NCBI RefSeq assembly: GCF_022699665.1
Contig: NZ_JALDNB010000002.1
Span: forward strand, 310,001-374,000
DNA: 64,000 nt
Direction: 5' to 3'
Source: Chryseobacterium aahli
GTDB lineage: Bacteria; Bacteroidota; Bacteroidia; Flavobacteriales; Weeksellaceae
This document shows, one piece after another, positions 1 through 8,438 of this stretch. The notes under the pieces were generated by a model. The model saw only the letters and a program-made list of their open reading frames with translations. It did not search any database and was not told where the DNA came from. The translations under genes were made by a program, and so were the position numbers. Each line of letters begins with the position of its first letter. Position 1 is the first letter of the stretch.

Positions 1-999
1 CTGAAAAATTTTATTTGATGAGAGTAGGAATAGTTTTGCAACGCTCATTTTATTTTCAGTCAATGTTCCTGTTTTATCTGTGCAAATCACTGTAGCACTT
101 CCCAGTGTTTCCACCGTTTTCATCTGTTTGACCAAAATTCCCAATTTCATTAACCGCCAAGCTCCTAATGCCATAAATGTGGTAAATGCCACAGGAATTT
201 CTTCAGGCAAAATACTCATCGCCAAAGTAAGCGATTGTAACAAGCTTTGTAATATATCTTGTGTATTCCAATAATTAATTGCCCAGACGATTACAAAAAC
301 TATTGCTCCGGTGATTGCCATTTTCTTTACAAAATTTGCAATCTGTTTTTCCAGTGGCGTTTTTTCTTCGGAAATACTCTCCAGACTGCTTCCGATTTTC
401 CCTAATTTGGTCTCGTTGCCAATAGCATTAATGATAGCAACCGCCAAACCACTAGCAACGGTTGTCCCACTGTAAATGAAATGGTCTTCTTTAGATTTAT
501 CTTTAAAAAGAGAAAGAGACTCACCTGTCAATATGGATTCATTAACAGAAAAATCATTAGAATGTATGATAGTTCCATCTGCCGTAATGAGTGTACCTTC
601 TTCTACCATCAGATAATCACCAACCACTACATCTTGACTTTTAATTTCTACAACTTTACCATTGCGAATCACTTTGCAATTCGGCTGGGAAAGATCTTTC
701 AGTTTCTCCAAAGCATTTTTACTTCTGGAATCTTGATACAAAGAAATGGACATTTGGAAGATGATTGCAACCGTCAGGAAAACACCATCTCCTACATTGC
801 CACTTATAAAATAAATAAAGGCTGCTACCAGCAGTAAAATAAGCATCGGATCTTTTGCAATGCGGATTAAAGTATCAGTAAACGTGCTTTCCTTTTTATA
901 ATTGAGTTGATTTTTGCCATACATTTCCCTTGCCTGAATTACTTCATTGTCAGCTAAACCTTGTATATTGAAATTATCAGTTGACATTGGAAAGCTCAT
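1..999 (-). CDS. P-type cation-transporting ATPase (N-terminal part, runs off window)
   Basis: The minus-strand frame is open from an ATG at 999 to the window edge (333 codons), so the C-terminal half lies outside. The start MSFPMSTDNF is followed by the cation-ATPase N-domain, paired transmembrane helices, the actuator motif TGES, the M4 motif PEEIP and the phosphorylation site DKTGT with the Asp at about residue 308. PEEIP and the overall order fit type II (Ca2+-like) bacterial P-ATPases; the ion cannot be fixed from this part. The adjacent universal stress protein gene starts upstream on the same strand and ends 24 bp before this start, so the two are probably co-transcribed. In other bacteria such ATPases are often co-regulated with universal stress proteins under oxygen limitation (family knowledge, not shown here). 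Confidence 0.9.
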   Translation of the reverse strand, partial: MSFPMSTDNFNIQGLADNEVIQAREMYGKNQLNYKKESTFTDTLIRIAKDPMLILLLVAAFIYFISGNVGDGVFLTVAIIFQMSISLYQDSRSKNALEKLKDLSQPNCKVIRNGKVVEIKSQDVVVGDYLMVEEGTLITADGTIIHSNDFSVNESILTGESLSLFKDKSKEDHFIYSGTTVASGLAVAIINAIGNETKLGKIGSSLESISEEKTPLEKQIANFVKKMAITGAIVFVIVWAINYWNTQDILQSLLQSLTLAMSILPEEIPVAFTTFMALGAWRLMKLGILVKQMKTVETLGSATVICTDKTGTLTENKMSVAKLFLLSSNKIFQ

Positions 1000-1023
1000 T
1001 TTATGTAAAATATTAAAATTTCT

Positions 1024-1863
1024 CTATGATTTATTAAAAACCAACAACGGAACTTTTGTCTGAAATGCATACTGCGCAGAGTTGCTGGAATAAAATATTC
1101 TTTCAAACCAATTTTTAGTTCGCCCGGTAAACATTATCAATACTGATGGAGAAAATTGCATATTCTCAACAGCCGTCTCGATAGCATCTACAAGATGAAC
1201 ACTCTTATCTTTATCAATAATATGTATATGTACGGGATAATCTGTTAATTTTTCTATTTTGCCCTCTATCTCTTCACGATGTTTATTTTCCTCTGATTTT
1301 GATGTGAAGTGTAATAATTCTATCGAAGCATTCAAAGCTTTAGCAAAAGCTACAACTTCCAATATTTCATTTTTATAATCATCAAGGTCTGATGCGTAAA
1401 GAATACTTTTAATATCATTAATCTTATAATCATAAGGGACTACAATTACGGGTGTCGCAGAATGGTTAATAAGGTTTGCGGCGATGGTTCCTATAATTTT
1501 TTCTAACTTACCCGCTCCTCTTGTACTGATGCTTATATAGTCAAAAGTATGTTCTTTAGCATATTCGATAATACAGGCATTTGGCAAAACAGAGATTTCT
1601 ACAATACAATCAATTGGTACAATCTGTATTTTTGAGCTTATATATACATCTTCTACAAACTTCAGAAGTTTGGTACGTATCATATCTTTTTGTTCGTCTT
1701 CGTACTCATCCATTCTCACAGCATCCCAAGCGGAAGGCGTTTGTGGATGGTGGACATTAAGAAAAGTAAGATGGTAATTATTTTGATTTGCTAATTGCAT
1801 AGCGAAGATCAATCCTGCTTTTGAATGTTCTGAAAAATCGGTTGTAACAAGAATTTTTTTCAT
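1024..1863 (-). CDS. universal stress protein, two tandem Usp domains
   Basis: 279 aa made of two UspA-like alpha/beta domains (about 1-142 and 150-279). Domain 1 begins MKKILVTTDFSEHS and carries a glycine-rich nucleotide-loop segment (STRGAGKLEKIIGT) followed by ATPVIVVP, the usual end of a Usp domain. Domain 2 repeats the fold less strictly (ILYASDLDD near its start, VPLLVFNKS at its end) and lacks a clear G-x2-G-x9-G loop. Double-domain Usp proteins are common in Bacteroidota. It is probably cytoplasmic and ATP-binding at least in domain 1. The partial P-type ATPase follows 24 bp downstream. No classical promoter was found in the AT-rich 120 bp upstream. Confidence 0.93.
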   Translation of the reverse strand: MKKILVTTDFSEHSKAGLIFAMQLANQNNYHLTFLNVHHPQTPSAWDAVRMDEYEDEQKDMIRTKLLKFVEDVYISSKIQIVPIDCIVEISVLPNACIIEYAKEHTFDYISISTRGAGKLEKIIGTIAANLINHSATPVIVVPYDYKINDIKSILYASDLDDYKNEILEVVAFAKALNASIELLHFTSKSEENKHREEIEGKIEKLTDYPVHIHIIDKDKSVHLVDAIETAVENMQFSPSVLIMFTGRTKNWFERIFYSSNSAQYAFQTKVPLLVFNKS

Positions 1864-1987
1864 TATTTTTAATTAAGATGTATTGATTATTAGTTGTAGA
1901 AATTATTAAAGTTTATATAATTTGGATGAACTGAATTATTGAAAGGATATAGATCTAAACCACTATATTTAGTGTTGTGCATTTTTA

Positions 1988-2184
1988 TTAAATACTAATT
2001 GACTTCTTAGCCATTGAAAGTGTTAGTAAAAAGAAACTATCTTTTAATGCTTTTACACTGTGGGTAATATTTTCATGCAAAGCAATCATTTGCCCTTTTT
2101 CCAGTAAAGTGTTCTGAAGTTCTGTTGCAAATTCTATTTGCCCTTCTAAAACAAGAAACTCTCATTTAGGTTATTATCTTTCAT
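1988..2184 (-). pseudogene. remnant of a small cupin protein
   Basis: On the minus strand an ATG at 2184 reads MKDNNLNE and then meets a stop. In the next frame the DNA continues as FLVLEGQIEF, LLEKGQMIAL, HENITHSVKA and a terminal MAKKSISI before TAA. That is the C-terminal half of a roughly 100-aa cupin (ExGxxxF, then KGxxxxLxxxxxHxVxA). About 40 internal residues and the frame are missing, so this is a deletion plus frameshift remnant. It lies just downstream of an intact cupin gene of the same strand and may derive from a duplicated neighbour. Confidence 0.7.
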
Positions 2185-2213
2185 AATTTGATTGTTGTGA
2201 TTAGTCCCAAATT

Positions 2214-2552
2214 TCAATCATATCCGCTTTTTATAATCGTTAATATCATCTTGAAGCGCTCGTTCGCTTTAACAACATTTGGCTTGTGAGCAGGAATAAT
2301 GATAGATTGCCCAGTTTCTAATAAAAAGGATTTTCCGTCAATAAGAATTTCCGCTTTGCCTTCTATGATTTGTGCAAAAGTATCAAAGGGTGAAGTTTTT
2401 TCAGTTAAACCCTCACCGCTGTCGAAAGACATGACGCTGATGTTTCCTGTTGATTTCTTCAAGATAGTTTTACTTACGACGGAATTTGGTATGTATTCAA
2501 TAATCTCCACACTAATGAAGGTTTTTGATTTCTCGATTTCGTTCGGTTCCAT
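2214..2552 (-). CDS. small cupin-domain protein
   Basis: 112 aa, a single RmlC-like cupin barrel. Motif 1 appears as DTFAQIIEGKAEILIDG and motif 2 as LLETGQSIIIPAHKPNVVKA. The metal-ligand histidines are mostly replaced (only one His in motif 2), so catalysis is doubtful and a ligand-binding or sensory role is more likely. It ends 29 bp before the cupin remnant and starts 40 bp after the AraC regulator gene, all on the same strand. Small cupins of this type often accompany AraC and Usp genes in Flavobacteria. The function is unknown. Confidence 0.8.
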   Translation of the reverse strand: MEPNEIEKSKTFISVEIIEYIPNSVVSKTILKKSTGNISVMSFDSGEGLTEKTSPFDTFAQIIEGKAEILIDGKSFLLETGQSIIIPAHKPNVVKANERFKMILTIIKSGYD

Positions 2553-2592
2553 AATTGAATACTGATTTGTTATTGATTAATATTATATCGTA

Positions 2593-3153
2593 TCAAAAAT
2601 CTTCTAGATTTTGTTTTCTTTTTTGTCCCAACTTTTTAAAATACGAAGGTGTAAGACCTGTTATCTTTTTGAATTGATTGGATAAATGCGCAACACTGCT
2701 GTAATTAAGCTGATAAGAAATTTCAGAAAGATTTAATTCATCATAAAGAAGAAGTTCTTTTATTCTTTCAACTTTATGCAAAATGATGAAATGCTGTATT
2801 GTAATGCCCTTCACCTCAGAAAATATATTGGCGAGGTAAGTGTAGTCATACCCTAATTTTTTGCTGAGAAAATCTGAAAAATTTTCATGCGGAATCTCAT
2901 CTGAATAATGAATCATCTCAATAATCACCGTTTTTATTTTTTCGATGAGAATACTTCTTTTATCATCCAGTAGCTGTAATCCAGATTTTATTAAAATTGC
3001 AGCAAGTTGCTCTCGTTTTTTAATACTGGTTTTTTCACACGTTTCTACCAATCCAAGTTCTAAGGAAAAGTATTTTATCTTTAAGGCTTCCAGAGCATCC
3101 TGCACAACCATTTTGCAACGAAGACTGACCATATATTTGATGTATAACTTCAT
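2593..3153 (-). CDS. AraC family transcriptional regulator
   Basis: 186 aa. The C-terminal 100 residues form an AraC-type double helix-turn-helix: HKVERIKELLLYDELNLSEI is helix-turn-helix 1 and YSSVAHLSNQFKKITG the second recognition helix with the family signature, ending TPSYFKKL. The N-terminal 80 residues (MKLYIKYMVSLRCK...) match a small-molecule-independent type common in Bacteroidota, lacking the arabinose-type cupin. It is the likely regulator of the neighbouring cupin or stress genes; the actual targets cannot be read from the sequence. Confidence 0.92.
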   Translation of the reverse strand: MKLYIKYMVSLRCKMVVQDALEALKIKYFSLELGLVETCEKTSIKKREQLAAILIKSGLQLLDDKRSILIEKIKTVIIEMIHYSDEIPHENFSDFLSKKLGYDYTYLANIFSEVKGITIQHFIILHKVERIKELLLYDELNLSEISYQLNYSSVAHLSNQFKKITGLTPSYFKKLGQKRKQNLEDF

Positions 3154-3291
3154 ATCGTGTTATTGGTGTTTGCATTATATAACGATTATTAAGATATTTT
3201 GGTCAAAATGAATAAGGATACGCCTTACAAGAAATTCAGAAAAAAAGAAAGATGTGACCAGGTCAATTATATCAAAGGTAGTCGTTTTAAA

Positions 3292-3963
3292 CTAGGATGC
3301 ACCAATATAAACTTTTATATTTTCAGAAGCTCTTATGTCTCTGATTATTAAATATATAGACAAACTGATAATTGCTGAGAAAAAACACCAGACAGACAAA
3401 ACATAATGCTCATAAAAAATCGCTGAAACAACATAAGATATGACTATGGCAACACCGAAGATCCAGATTTTTCTGATCGAAGAAAAGAAAGCCGGAGCTA
3501 CTGTGGCAACAGCATACAAAACAGTACCATAGCCTCTGAAGATTGAAGGATAATCTTGAATATATCTGATATGTCGACCTTCTATTTTTGCGTCTACATT
3601 AAATGATAATAAGCAACACGATAAATATACACTCACCATTATACCAGTAGCCAGAAAAACTTTCAGAATCTTCTTCTTTTTGTCATTCTTCTCATGCATT
3701 AAGATTGATAGCGGAACCCAAAAAGGCCAAAGAATTTGCGCAAAAAACAAAAACAGACAGGTAAATACTTTCTGCGTATTCCGATAATCAGGATTGGAAA
3801 TCGTAATCCACAAAATCCCTTCCGCTATTTGCTGAACCCCGAATAGTAATGGAATACTCGCAAATAACTGTGTCGAAGGATGTGGCGTTTTTTTGAGACA
3901 AGCGATACCAATTACGGTAAGAACGACTCCTGATGTAAAACTTGCATTCGCTGAAAAACACAT
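3292..3963 (-). CDS. DUF6629 family membrane protein
   Basis: 223 aa with about seven hydrophobic helices. The N-terminus MCFSANASFTSGVVLTVIGI is the hallmark of the DUF6629 family, with an MCFS start and a downstream PLLFGVQQIAEGILW segment. It is an inner-membrane protein of unknown function, intact and of normal length. It is followed 24 bp upstream in coordinates by the SHOCT gene on the same strand, so a stress operon 3963-2593 or separate short units are both possible. Confidence 0.85.
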   Translation of the reverse strand: MCFSANASFTSGVVLTVIGIACLKKTPHPSTQLFASIPLLFGVQQIAEGILWITISNPDYRNTQKVFTCLFLFFAQILWPFWVPLSILMHEKNDKKKKILKVFLATGIMVSVYLSCCLLSFNVDAKIEGRHIRYIQDYPSIFRGYGTVLYAVATVAPAFFSSIRKIWIFGVAIVISYVVSAIFYEHYVLSVWCFFSAIISLSIYLIIRDIRASENIKVYIGAS

Positions 3964-3987
3964 ATTTAGTATATCTTAGAATTATAT

Positions 3988-4200
3988 TTAGCCTCCCAGA
4001 ATGCTTTTCATTTCCTGATACTCATCTTTACTGATCTCTCCCAAAGCAAATCGTTTATCTAAAAGATCAAGTGGTGAATCTTTTTTGTTTTTTTGTCCGG
4101 GAATATTATAGGGTATGGCAAAAATCCAAAATAGAAATACCACCCACAGTATCCACCATATAAAGTGCATTCCCCAGAACTGATAGTTTTCATGATACAT
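3988..4200 (-). CDS. SHOCT-domain small membrane protein
   Basis: 70 aa. One transmembrane helix (about residues 10-31, WWILWVVFLFWIFAIPY) is followed by a C-terminal SHOCT motif (SPLDLLDKRFALGEISKDEY), the short amphipathic oligomerisation module found at protein C-termini. It lies 4 bp from the dps stop codon on the same strand, so it is probably translated from the same message as dps. The role is unknown; such proteins are frequent in stress operons. Confidence 0.85.
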   Translation of the reverse strand: MYHENYQFWGMHFIWWILWVVFLFWIFAIPYNIPGQKNKKDSPLDLLDKRFALGEISKDEYQEMKSILGG

Positions 4201-4204
4201 TATA

Positions 4205-4681
4205 TTAATTTTTTAAATGAGAACGTAAGAACCAAGCCATCTTTTCGTGTTTTTGCATTAAGCCTGTCACGAAATCTGCCGTACCTAAATCATGAAACTC
4301 TTCACCAAAACATTTAACGTGCTCACAGATACTGATGATGATGCTCTGATGATCTTGCAAAAGCTCCTTAATAAAACCTTCGCTGTCATTTTTTTCTGAT
4401 TTGGCCTCAGTAAGATGTGTGAGACTGAGATAAGATTTTAATGATGCCGGTGCGTAATGTCCCAAAGAGCGTATTCTTTCTGCTACACTGTCTATGATCG
4501 CATCCAATTGTATGAACTGAGATTCAAAAAATTTATGTTTATCATAAAAATCCGGACCTTCAATATTCCAATGGGCATTCTTAGTTTTGACATATAAAAT
4601 GTTTTCATCTGCCAATAATTTCACTAACTCATCTACGACTGATTGACGGTGAGCCTCTGCTATTCCTATTTGTATTTTCAT
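4205..4681 (-). CDS. dps: Dps-family ferritin-like DNA-protection protein
   Basis: 158 aa, the normal Dps length. The dinuclear ferroxidase motif is visible: KNAHWNIEGPDFYDKHKFFE followed by QLDAIIDSVAERIRSLG, that is the His, Asp and Glu ligands contributed by two subunits. Dps assembles as a 12-mer that oxidises Fe(II) with H2O2 and protects DNA under starvation or oxidative stress. The N-terminal tail is short and poor in Lys, so DNA binding may be weak. Its position beside SHOCT and universal stress genes agrees with a stress role. Confidence 0.93.
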   Translation of the reverse strand: MKIQIGIAEAHRQSVVDELVKLLADENILYVKTKNAHWNIEGPDFYDKHKFFESQFIQLDAIIDSVAERIRSLGHYAPASLKSYLSLTHLTEAKSEKNDSEGFIKELLQDHQSIIISICEHVKCFGEEFHDLGTADFVTGLMQKHEKMAWFLRSHLKN

Positions 4682-4771
4682 TTTAATATTTTTGTAGTTG
4701 TAATATTATTTTTTTCGTTATCTAATTTGAGCAGAAGAGATTTGATCAATTTGATTGATTAAAAATCGGTT

Positions 4772-5350
4772 CTATTGGATGATCTTATCCTTTAAGAGTG
4801 AACCATCCGCTGAATAAAATAAGAAATGTTTTGAAGAACCTTTTTGAACTGTTATTTTATACACTTTTAGCTGATCTAAAGAATAGTCTCTGAATATTTC
4901 TTCTTTCTCTTTAGCAATTTTCCAGTTCTTGTAAATTCCTTTTTTGATGGCATCTAAAATTGGTTTAGGAAGTTGAGAATCAATCTTTTTATGGATCGCA
5001 ATCTTTTTTCCATCTCTAGAATACATTCCCTCCTGATGTTCTCCACCCTCCCAAAATTCTGCTACAAAATAGTCTGAAGCTGATGATGAGTTTAATGATG
5101 GGTTATAATCGTACCAAACATTTCTAAAATCTTCTGTCGGATAACCTCTCCACTGCTCATTTTGTACTGCAGGATGGTCTATAACAAAATTTTCAATCAC
5201 ATCTTTAGGGACATCACTCCTTAATATTTTCTCAGGTTTAATATAAGATGCATTATTTACTCTATTGTCAACCTTCTGACCCAAAACGATGGTTGTAAAT
5301 GCAACTGACATGATTGCCATTGCTAACAGTTTTGTTATTTTATTTTTCAT
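4772..5350 (-). CDS. secreted PepSY-like (DUF2874-type) protein
   Basis: The start is placed at the ATG at 5350 because a GGAG ribosome-binding site sits directly upstream; an in-frame TTG 9 nt further out is less likely. The signal peptide MKNKITKLLAMAIMSVAF...VLG is cleaved before QK. The mature part has two repeats of the PepSY-like beta-lactamase-inhibitor fold (for example VIENFVIDHPAVQNEQW, and LDAIKKGIYKNWKIAKEKEEI), each followed by a YxxxxGKKI or YSADGSLLKD strand. It is probably periplasmic and of unknown function. It stands alone between dps and the SDR gene. Confidence 0.7.
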   Translation of the reverse strand: MKNKITKLLAMAIMSVAFTTIVLGQKVDNRVNNASYIKPEKILRSDVPKDVIENFVIDHPAVQNEQWRGYPTEDFRNVWYDYNPSLNSSSASDYFVAEFWEGGEHQEGMYSRDGKKIAIHKKIDSQLPKPILDAIKKGIYKNWKIAKEKEEIFRDYSLDQLKVYKITVQKGSSKHFLFYSADGSLLKDKIIQ

Positions 5351-5503
5351 AATCTCCAAATTTTTGTTGAAGTGATATTATTCAACAGTTTGTAACATTT
5401 GTTTTGATAACAGTTTGTTTTTTGAAAGCCTTTACCTTGTGTTAAGCATTTATTTGTCCTTTACAGAATAACCCAACTCTAGAAGTTTATTGTAAGCTCA
5501 TAA

Positions 5504-6265
5504 TTATTGTGCACACATGCCACCATCTATAATTTGTGTAGTTCCGGTAATAAATTTACTATCATCACTCGCAAGAAATAATACCAGATTTGCGATTTCC
5601 GATGATTCTGCGTAACGTCCCAAAGGTATAGCTGCCTCAAATTGTTTCTTAACCTCATCACCATGTCCCGATGATGAACCCTCCTCTATCGAACGCATCA
5701 TTCTGTTATTAACCGGTGAGGGATGTACCGAATTCACTCTGATCTTTCGTGATGCTGCTTCAAGGGCAGTCGTTTTCATAATACCAACAACGGCATGCTT
5801 GCTAGTAACATAAGCGCCTAAACCAACAAAGCCTACAATCCCGGCAACAGAAGAAGTCATAATTATACTTCCTCCATCATTCATCTGTGGTAATACATAT
5901 TTATTGCCTAGCCAAACTCCTTTTACATTTACTGAAATAACTTGATCAAAAATATCATCAGGATAATCTATAATAGGTTTTACTACGCCCTCAATCCCTG
6001 CATTATTAAAAAACACATCGATTTTACCGAATACTTTAACAGCCTCCTTAGTATATTTTTTGACATCATCAACTTTTGATACATCTGCTACACAATACTT
6101 TACGTGCTCATTATTTAATTCCTCTACGGTGCTTTTTAATGATTCCTCGGAAAGGTCTACCAAAAGTACCTTGGCACCTTCCTGTAAGAATAATTCGGCA
6201 GTAGCTTTTCCGATACTTCCTGAACCGCCGGTAATTATGGCAACTTTATTATTTAATTTTTTCAT
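5504..6265 (-). CDS. SDR family NAD(P)-dependent oxidoreductase
   Basis: 253 aa classical short-chain dehydrogenase. It has the Rossmann glycine motif TGGSGSIG, NNAG, the catalytic Ser of MTSSVAG, the YxxxK site (AYVTSKHAV) and the C-terminal FITGTTQIIDGG. An acidic residue after beta-2 (LVDLSEES) suggests preference for NAD over NADP. The substrate is unknown; it resembles general stress SDRs and glucose/3-oxoacyl dehydrogenases. It stands between the PepSY-like and BON genes on the same strand. Confidence 0.93.
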   Translation of the reverse strand: MKKLNNKVAIITGGSGSIGKATAELFLQEGAKVLLVDLSEESLKSTVEELNNEHVKYCVADVSKVDDVKKYTKEAVKVFGKIDVFFNNAGIEGVVKPIIDYPDDIFDQVISVNVKGVWLGNKYVLPQMNDGGSIIMTSSVAGIVGFVGLGAYVTSKHAVVGIMKTTALEAASRKIRVNSVHPSPVNNRMMRSIEEGSSSGHGDEVKKQFEAAIPLGRYAESSEIANLVLFLASDDSKFITGTTQIIDGGMCAQ

Positions 6266-6338
6266 ATTTTATTTTTCTAATACAACTTAAAAGCACATTT
6301 GTATTTTCTTTTACGTTGCAGATTAAGTTTAATATCTT

Positions 6339-7001
6339 TTAATAGGCATATTCATACTCCACATCAAGCTCATTTTTAACTTGCCATATTCCTGGAGTCT
6401 TCCAAGCAATACGACCTGCCTCTTCTTTGTGTGGCCATGAATTTACCTTACCTGTTAAAGTTGCAGTCGTTCCGGAAACTGAAATATTGATGTTGCTGTC
6501 ATCAATGACACTTCTTTTCAGTGCATTTTCAATATCCTTTTTTTCAAGCATATCATTGAATTTTGATTTGATCATGATGTTATTAGTAATGGCTTTCACA
6601 CCTGGTAAATAGCTAACTGCATTTTTAGCGGCTTCTTTTTGGTAGTTCCAATGCACATCGCCGTCTAATGTTACCCTGCCATTTTCAACTTTTACATTCA
6701 CTCTGTCATCAGGTACTGCATAATTTGTTTTTAGTGCAACAAGAACTTCATTGGCAATTTCAACATCACTTTTCATATAGGAATTGGGAATATGAACCTC
6801 TATATTTTCAACAATAGCTTTTACACCCTTTATCTTTTTAGCAGCTTCTTCGGCCTCCGCTTTCTTTGCATAACTATCAACGATTCCTGTCAATGAAACG
6901 ACTCCATCTTTTGCAATGACTCCGATTTCGGCAGAATGTAATAAGGGCTCCCACTTGATAGCATCCTGCACATCTTTTTGTAATTCTCCGTTTGTTTTCA
7001 T
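6339..7001 (-). CDS. triple BON-domain protein
   Basis: 220 aa containing three BON domains (about 5-70, 78-145, 152-216). Each reads as an amphipathic helix, then VxVxxGxVTLxGxV, then a helix and a GVKAI-N-I strand; examples are NGRVTLDGDVHW and GTTATLTGKVNSW. No signal peptide is present, so it is probably cytoplasmic, unlike OsmY. BON domains bind membranes or hydrophobic ligands; multi-BON proteins are typical stress genes in Bacteroidota. The upstream region holds palindromic sequences (see the 7097-7144 entry). Confidence 0.9.
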   Translation of the reverse strand: MKTNGELQKDVQDAIKWEPLLHSAEIGVIAKDGVVSLTGIVDSYAKKAEAEEAAKKIKGVKAIVENIEVHIPNSYMKSDVEIANEVLVALKTNYAVPDDRVNVKVENGRVTLDGDVHWNYQKEAAKNAVSYLPGVKAITNNIMIKSKFNDMLEKKDIENALKRSVIDDSNINISVSGTTATLTGKVNSWPHKEEAGRIAWKTPGIWQVKNELDVEYEYAY

Positions 7002-7096
7002 TTGTAATACATTTAGTAGAAACTAAATTGTTTCAACACTGTAAAATTACATCCGTTTGTAAATCATAGAATTACAAATAGAATTAAAAGGCTTGC

Positions 7097-7144
7097 AGTT
7101 ATCACACATTGGGATAACTCACTTCTTTGTCAAAAATGTGTGAT
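7097..7144. promoter_or_regulatory. nested inverted repeats upstream of the BON gene
   Basis: Two overlapping palindromes lie in the intergenic region: AGTTATC-N9-GATAACT (7097-7119) and a perfect 10-bp pair ATCACACATT (7101-7110) with AATGTGTGAT (7135-7144). Placement about 100 bp upstream of the BON start and upstream of the plus-strand gene at 7487 suggests operator or regulator binding. The half-site ATGTGTGAT recurs at 14814-14822 upstream of the GH130 operon. Confidence 0.4.
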
Positions 7145-7486
7145 GATTGTAAAAATCAGTTTTTAATCAATAACAGCGATGCTTCACTAAAGATTCATCT
7201 TTGCCAAGTAATCATTATGTTGCACCAAACACTTTAAATTATGGAAATGAGTTAAAAATTGAAAATTTCAAAATAAACGGTGACTTGATTTTACAATCGA
7301 AAAAATTGAAAGAAAAAGATTCCTTCTTAAAAGATTCAGACTTACAGTTCGACAGAGGTCAATACAATGCTTATTGCAAGAATTGAAAATAAACTCAGTA
7401 AGAATCGTGGAGAAGTGATTGAAATGATTATCCGAAATGTCCTTGCCTAATCGAACAAAAAATAAAAAAAACTCAACAATAACCAT
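7145..7486. other. intergenic stretch with weak ORF fragments
   Basis: No convincing gene. A TTG-initiated 61-codon frame (7201-7386, plus) and a 27-codon frame ending IIRNVLA (ATG at 7367) overlap in different registers and have the look of a decayed gene, but nothing recognisable is left. The region probably includes the promoter of the gene at 7487. Confidence 0.4.
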
Positions 7487-8191
7487 ATGGAAAATATTTT
7501 AAATCGTTATAAACAAAAGCTTGGTTTAGATCAGAATAAACAAAGCTTTAGTGAAATACACAACAACAAAGTTACTGCGTTCTACTACATGGCAGATACT
7601 ACCGTGAATCTAGATAAAGATCTTACCAAAGTTATCGATTCAATCGAAGAATTGGAAAAACTTCATAGCAAATCAGAATTGATCATCAAGATGAATATTG
7701 ATACTGAAGAGGATGCGAAATATGAATTCATATTAAAGGAAATCAGCATGTCGACAAATTATCTCAAACAGCAGTTTCTGTATTTAAAAGAAAACATCAT
7801 CAAAAAAGATCAATTCAATAATTTTTTATTTTGGAAATACAATCTGTATATCATGAATAAAATTAAACTCAATCACAAAATACTCGAGCAGTTGGGATTG
7901 AGAACGCTTCAGAATGAAGAAAAACTGTACTGGAGAACATCAATTTGTAATATGCAGGACAAAGTTTTTTCTCTAATTATCTCACTGATGAGTATCTGCA
8001 AACTTGAGATCAATTTCGTTGAAGAATATTTTCCGAATAAATGGGAGGAAACTAATCCGGAGATTAGCACTTTAGAACCATTAAATAAAAATTATATACA
8101 CAATGAAAAAAAAGATCGCTATAAAAACAAAAATGTATGGATGTCAGTAATGGATTTTTTTGCCGGTGATACTTCTGTGTCTCATTTTTAA
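7487..8191 (+). CDS. hypothetical cytoplasmic protein
   Basis: 234 aa, not recognised. It has no signal peptide or membrane helix, is rich in Lys, Glu and Asn, and is predicted mostly helical (for example TKVIDSIEELEKLHSKSELIIK and a long helical middle). It is the only plus-strand gene in a long run of minus-strand genes and is flanked by gene-poor DNA on both sides. It may be a stress gene divergent from the BON gene. The start ATG follows an A-rich leader without a Shine-Dalgarno sequence, usual for Bacteroidota. Confidence 0.6.
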   Translation: MENILNRYKQKLGLDQNKQSFSEIHNNKVTAFYYMADTTVNLDKDLTKVIDSIEELEKLHSKSELIIKMNIDTEEDAKYEFILKEISMSTNYLKQQFLYLKENIIKKDQFNNFLFWKYNLYIMNKIKLNHKILEQLGLRTLQNEEKLYWRTSICNMQDKVFSLIISLMSICKLEINFVEEYFPNKWEETNPEISTLEPLNKNYIHNEKKDRYKNKNVWMSVMDFFAGDTSVSHF

Positions 8192-8307
8192 GCCAAAACT
8201 CTTCCTATATTTTAACAGACCATTTAATTTTTGCTGGTATTTTTAAATTTCATTATTGCAAATCTTCATAACAATTTGTAACACCCTTTTTCAAAGTGAT
8301 TATAAAT

Positions 8308-8379
8308 ATGAATAAGTTAAATTTTAAATCGGTGAAAGAACTAGGAAGTGTGGTAAACTTTGCTCTAATTAGGGATTAA
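8308..8379 (+). CDS. possible 23-aa peptide
   Basis: A short ATG frame reads MNKLNFKSVKELGSVV and ends after 23 residues in the 247-bp gap between convergent genes. The start looks like a leader peptide of secreted small peptides, but there is no core after it. It could be a decayed bacteriocin-like gene or chance. Confidence 0.2.
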   Translation: MNKLNFKSVKELGSVVNFALIRD

Positions 8380-8438
8380 ATAAACCTGTTTCTCATTATA
8401 ACAACAATTTTTAAGTAAAGAAAAAATACAATCAATAA

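Noticed and set aside
481..837. 118-codon plus-strand frame
   Set aside because: Antisense to the P-type ATPase, whose TGES motif lies on the other strand. Shadow frame.
5391..5411. GTAACATTT upstream of the PepSY-like gene region as a third ECF promoter
   Set aside because: The -10 block ATACTAACTGT is not at the expected distance, and the orientation does not lead into a gene.
7201..7386. TTG-initiated 61-codon frame
   Set aside because: No recognisable family, an overlapping frame of equal quality and a weak start; left as noncoding with fragments.
8277..8300. GTAACA before the 23-aa ORF as an ECF promoter
   Set aside because: No ATACTAACTGT-like block follows at 20 bp.
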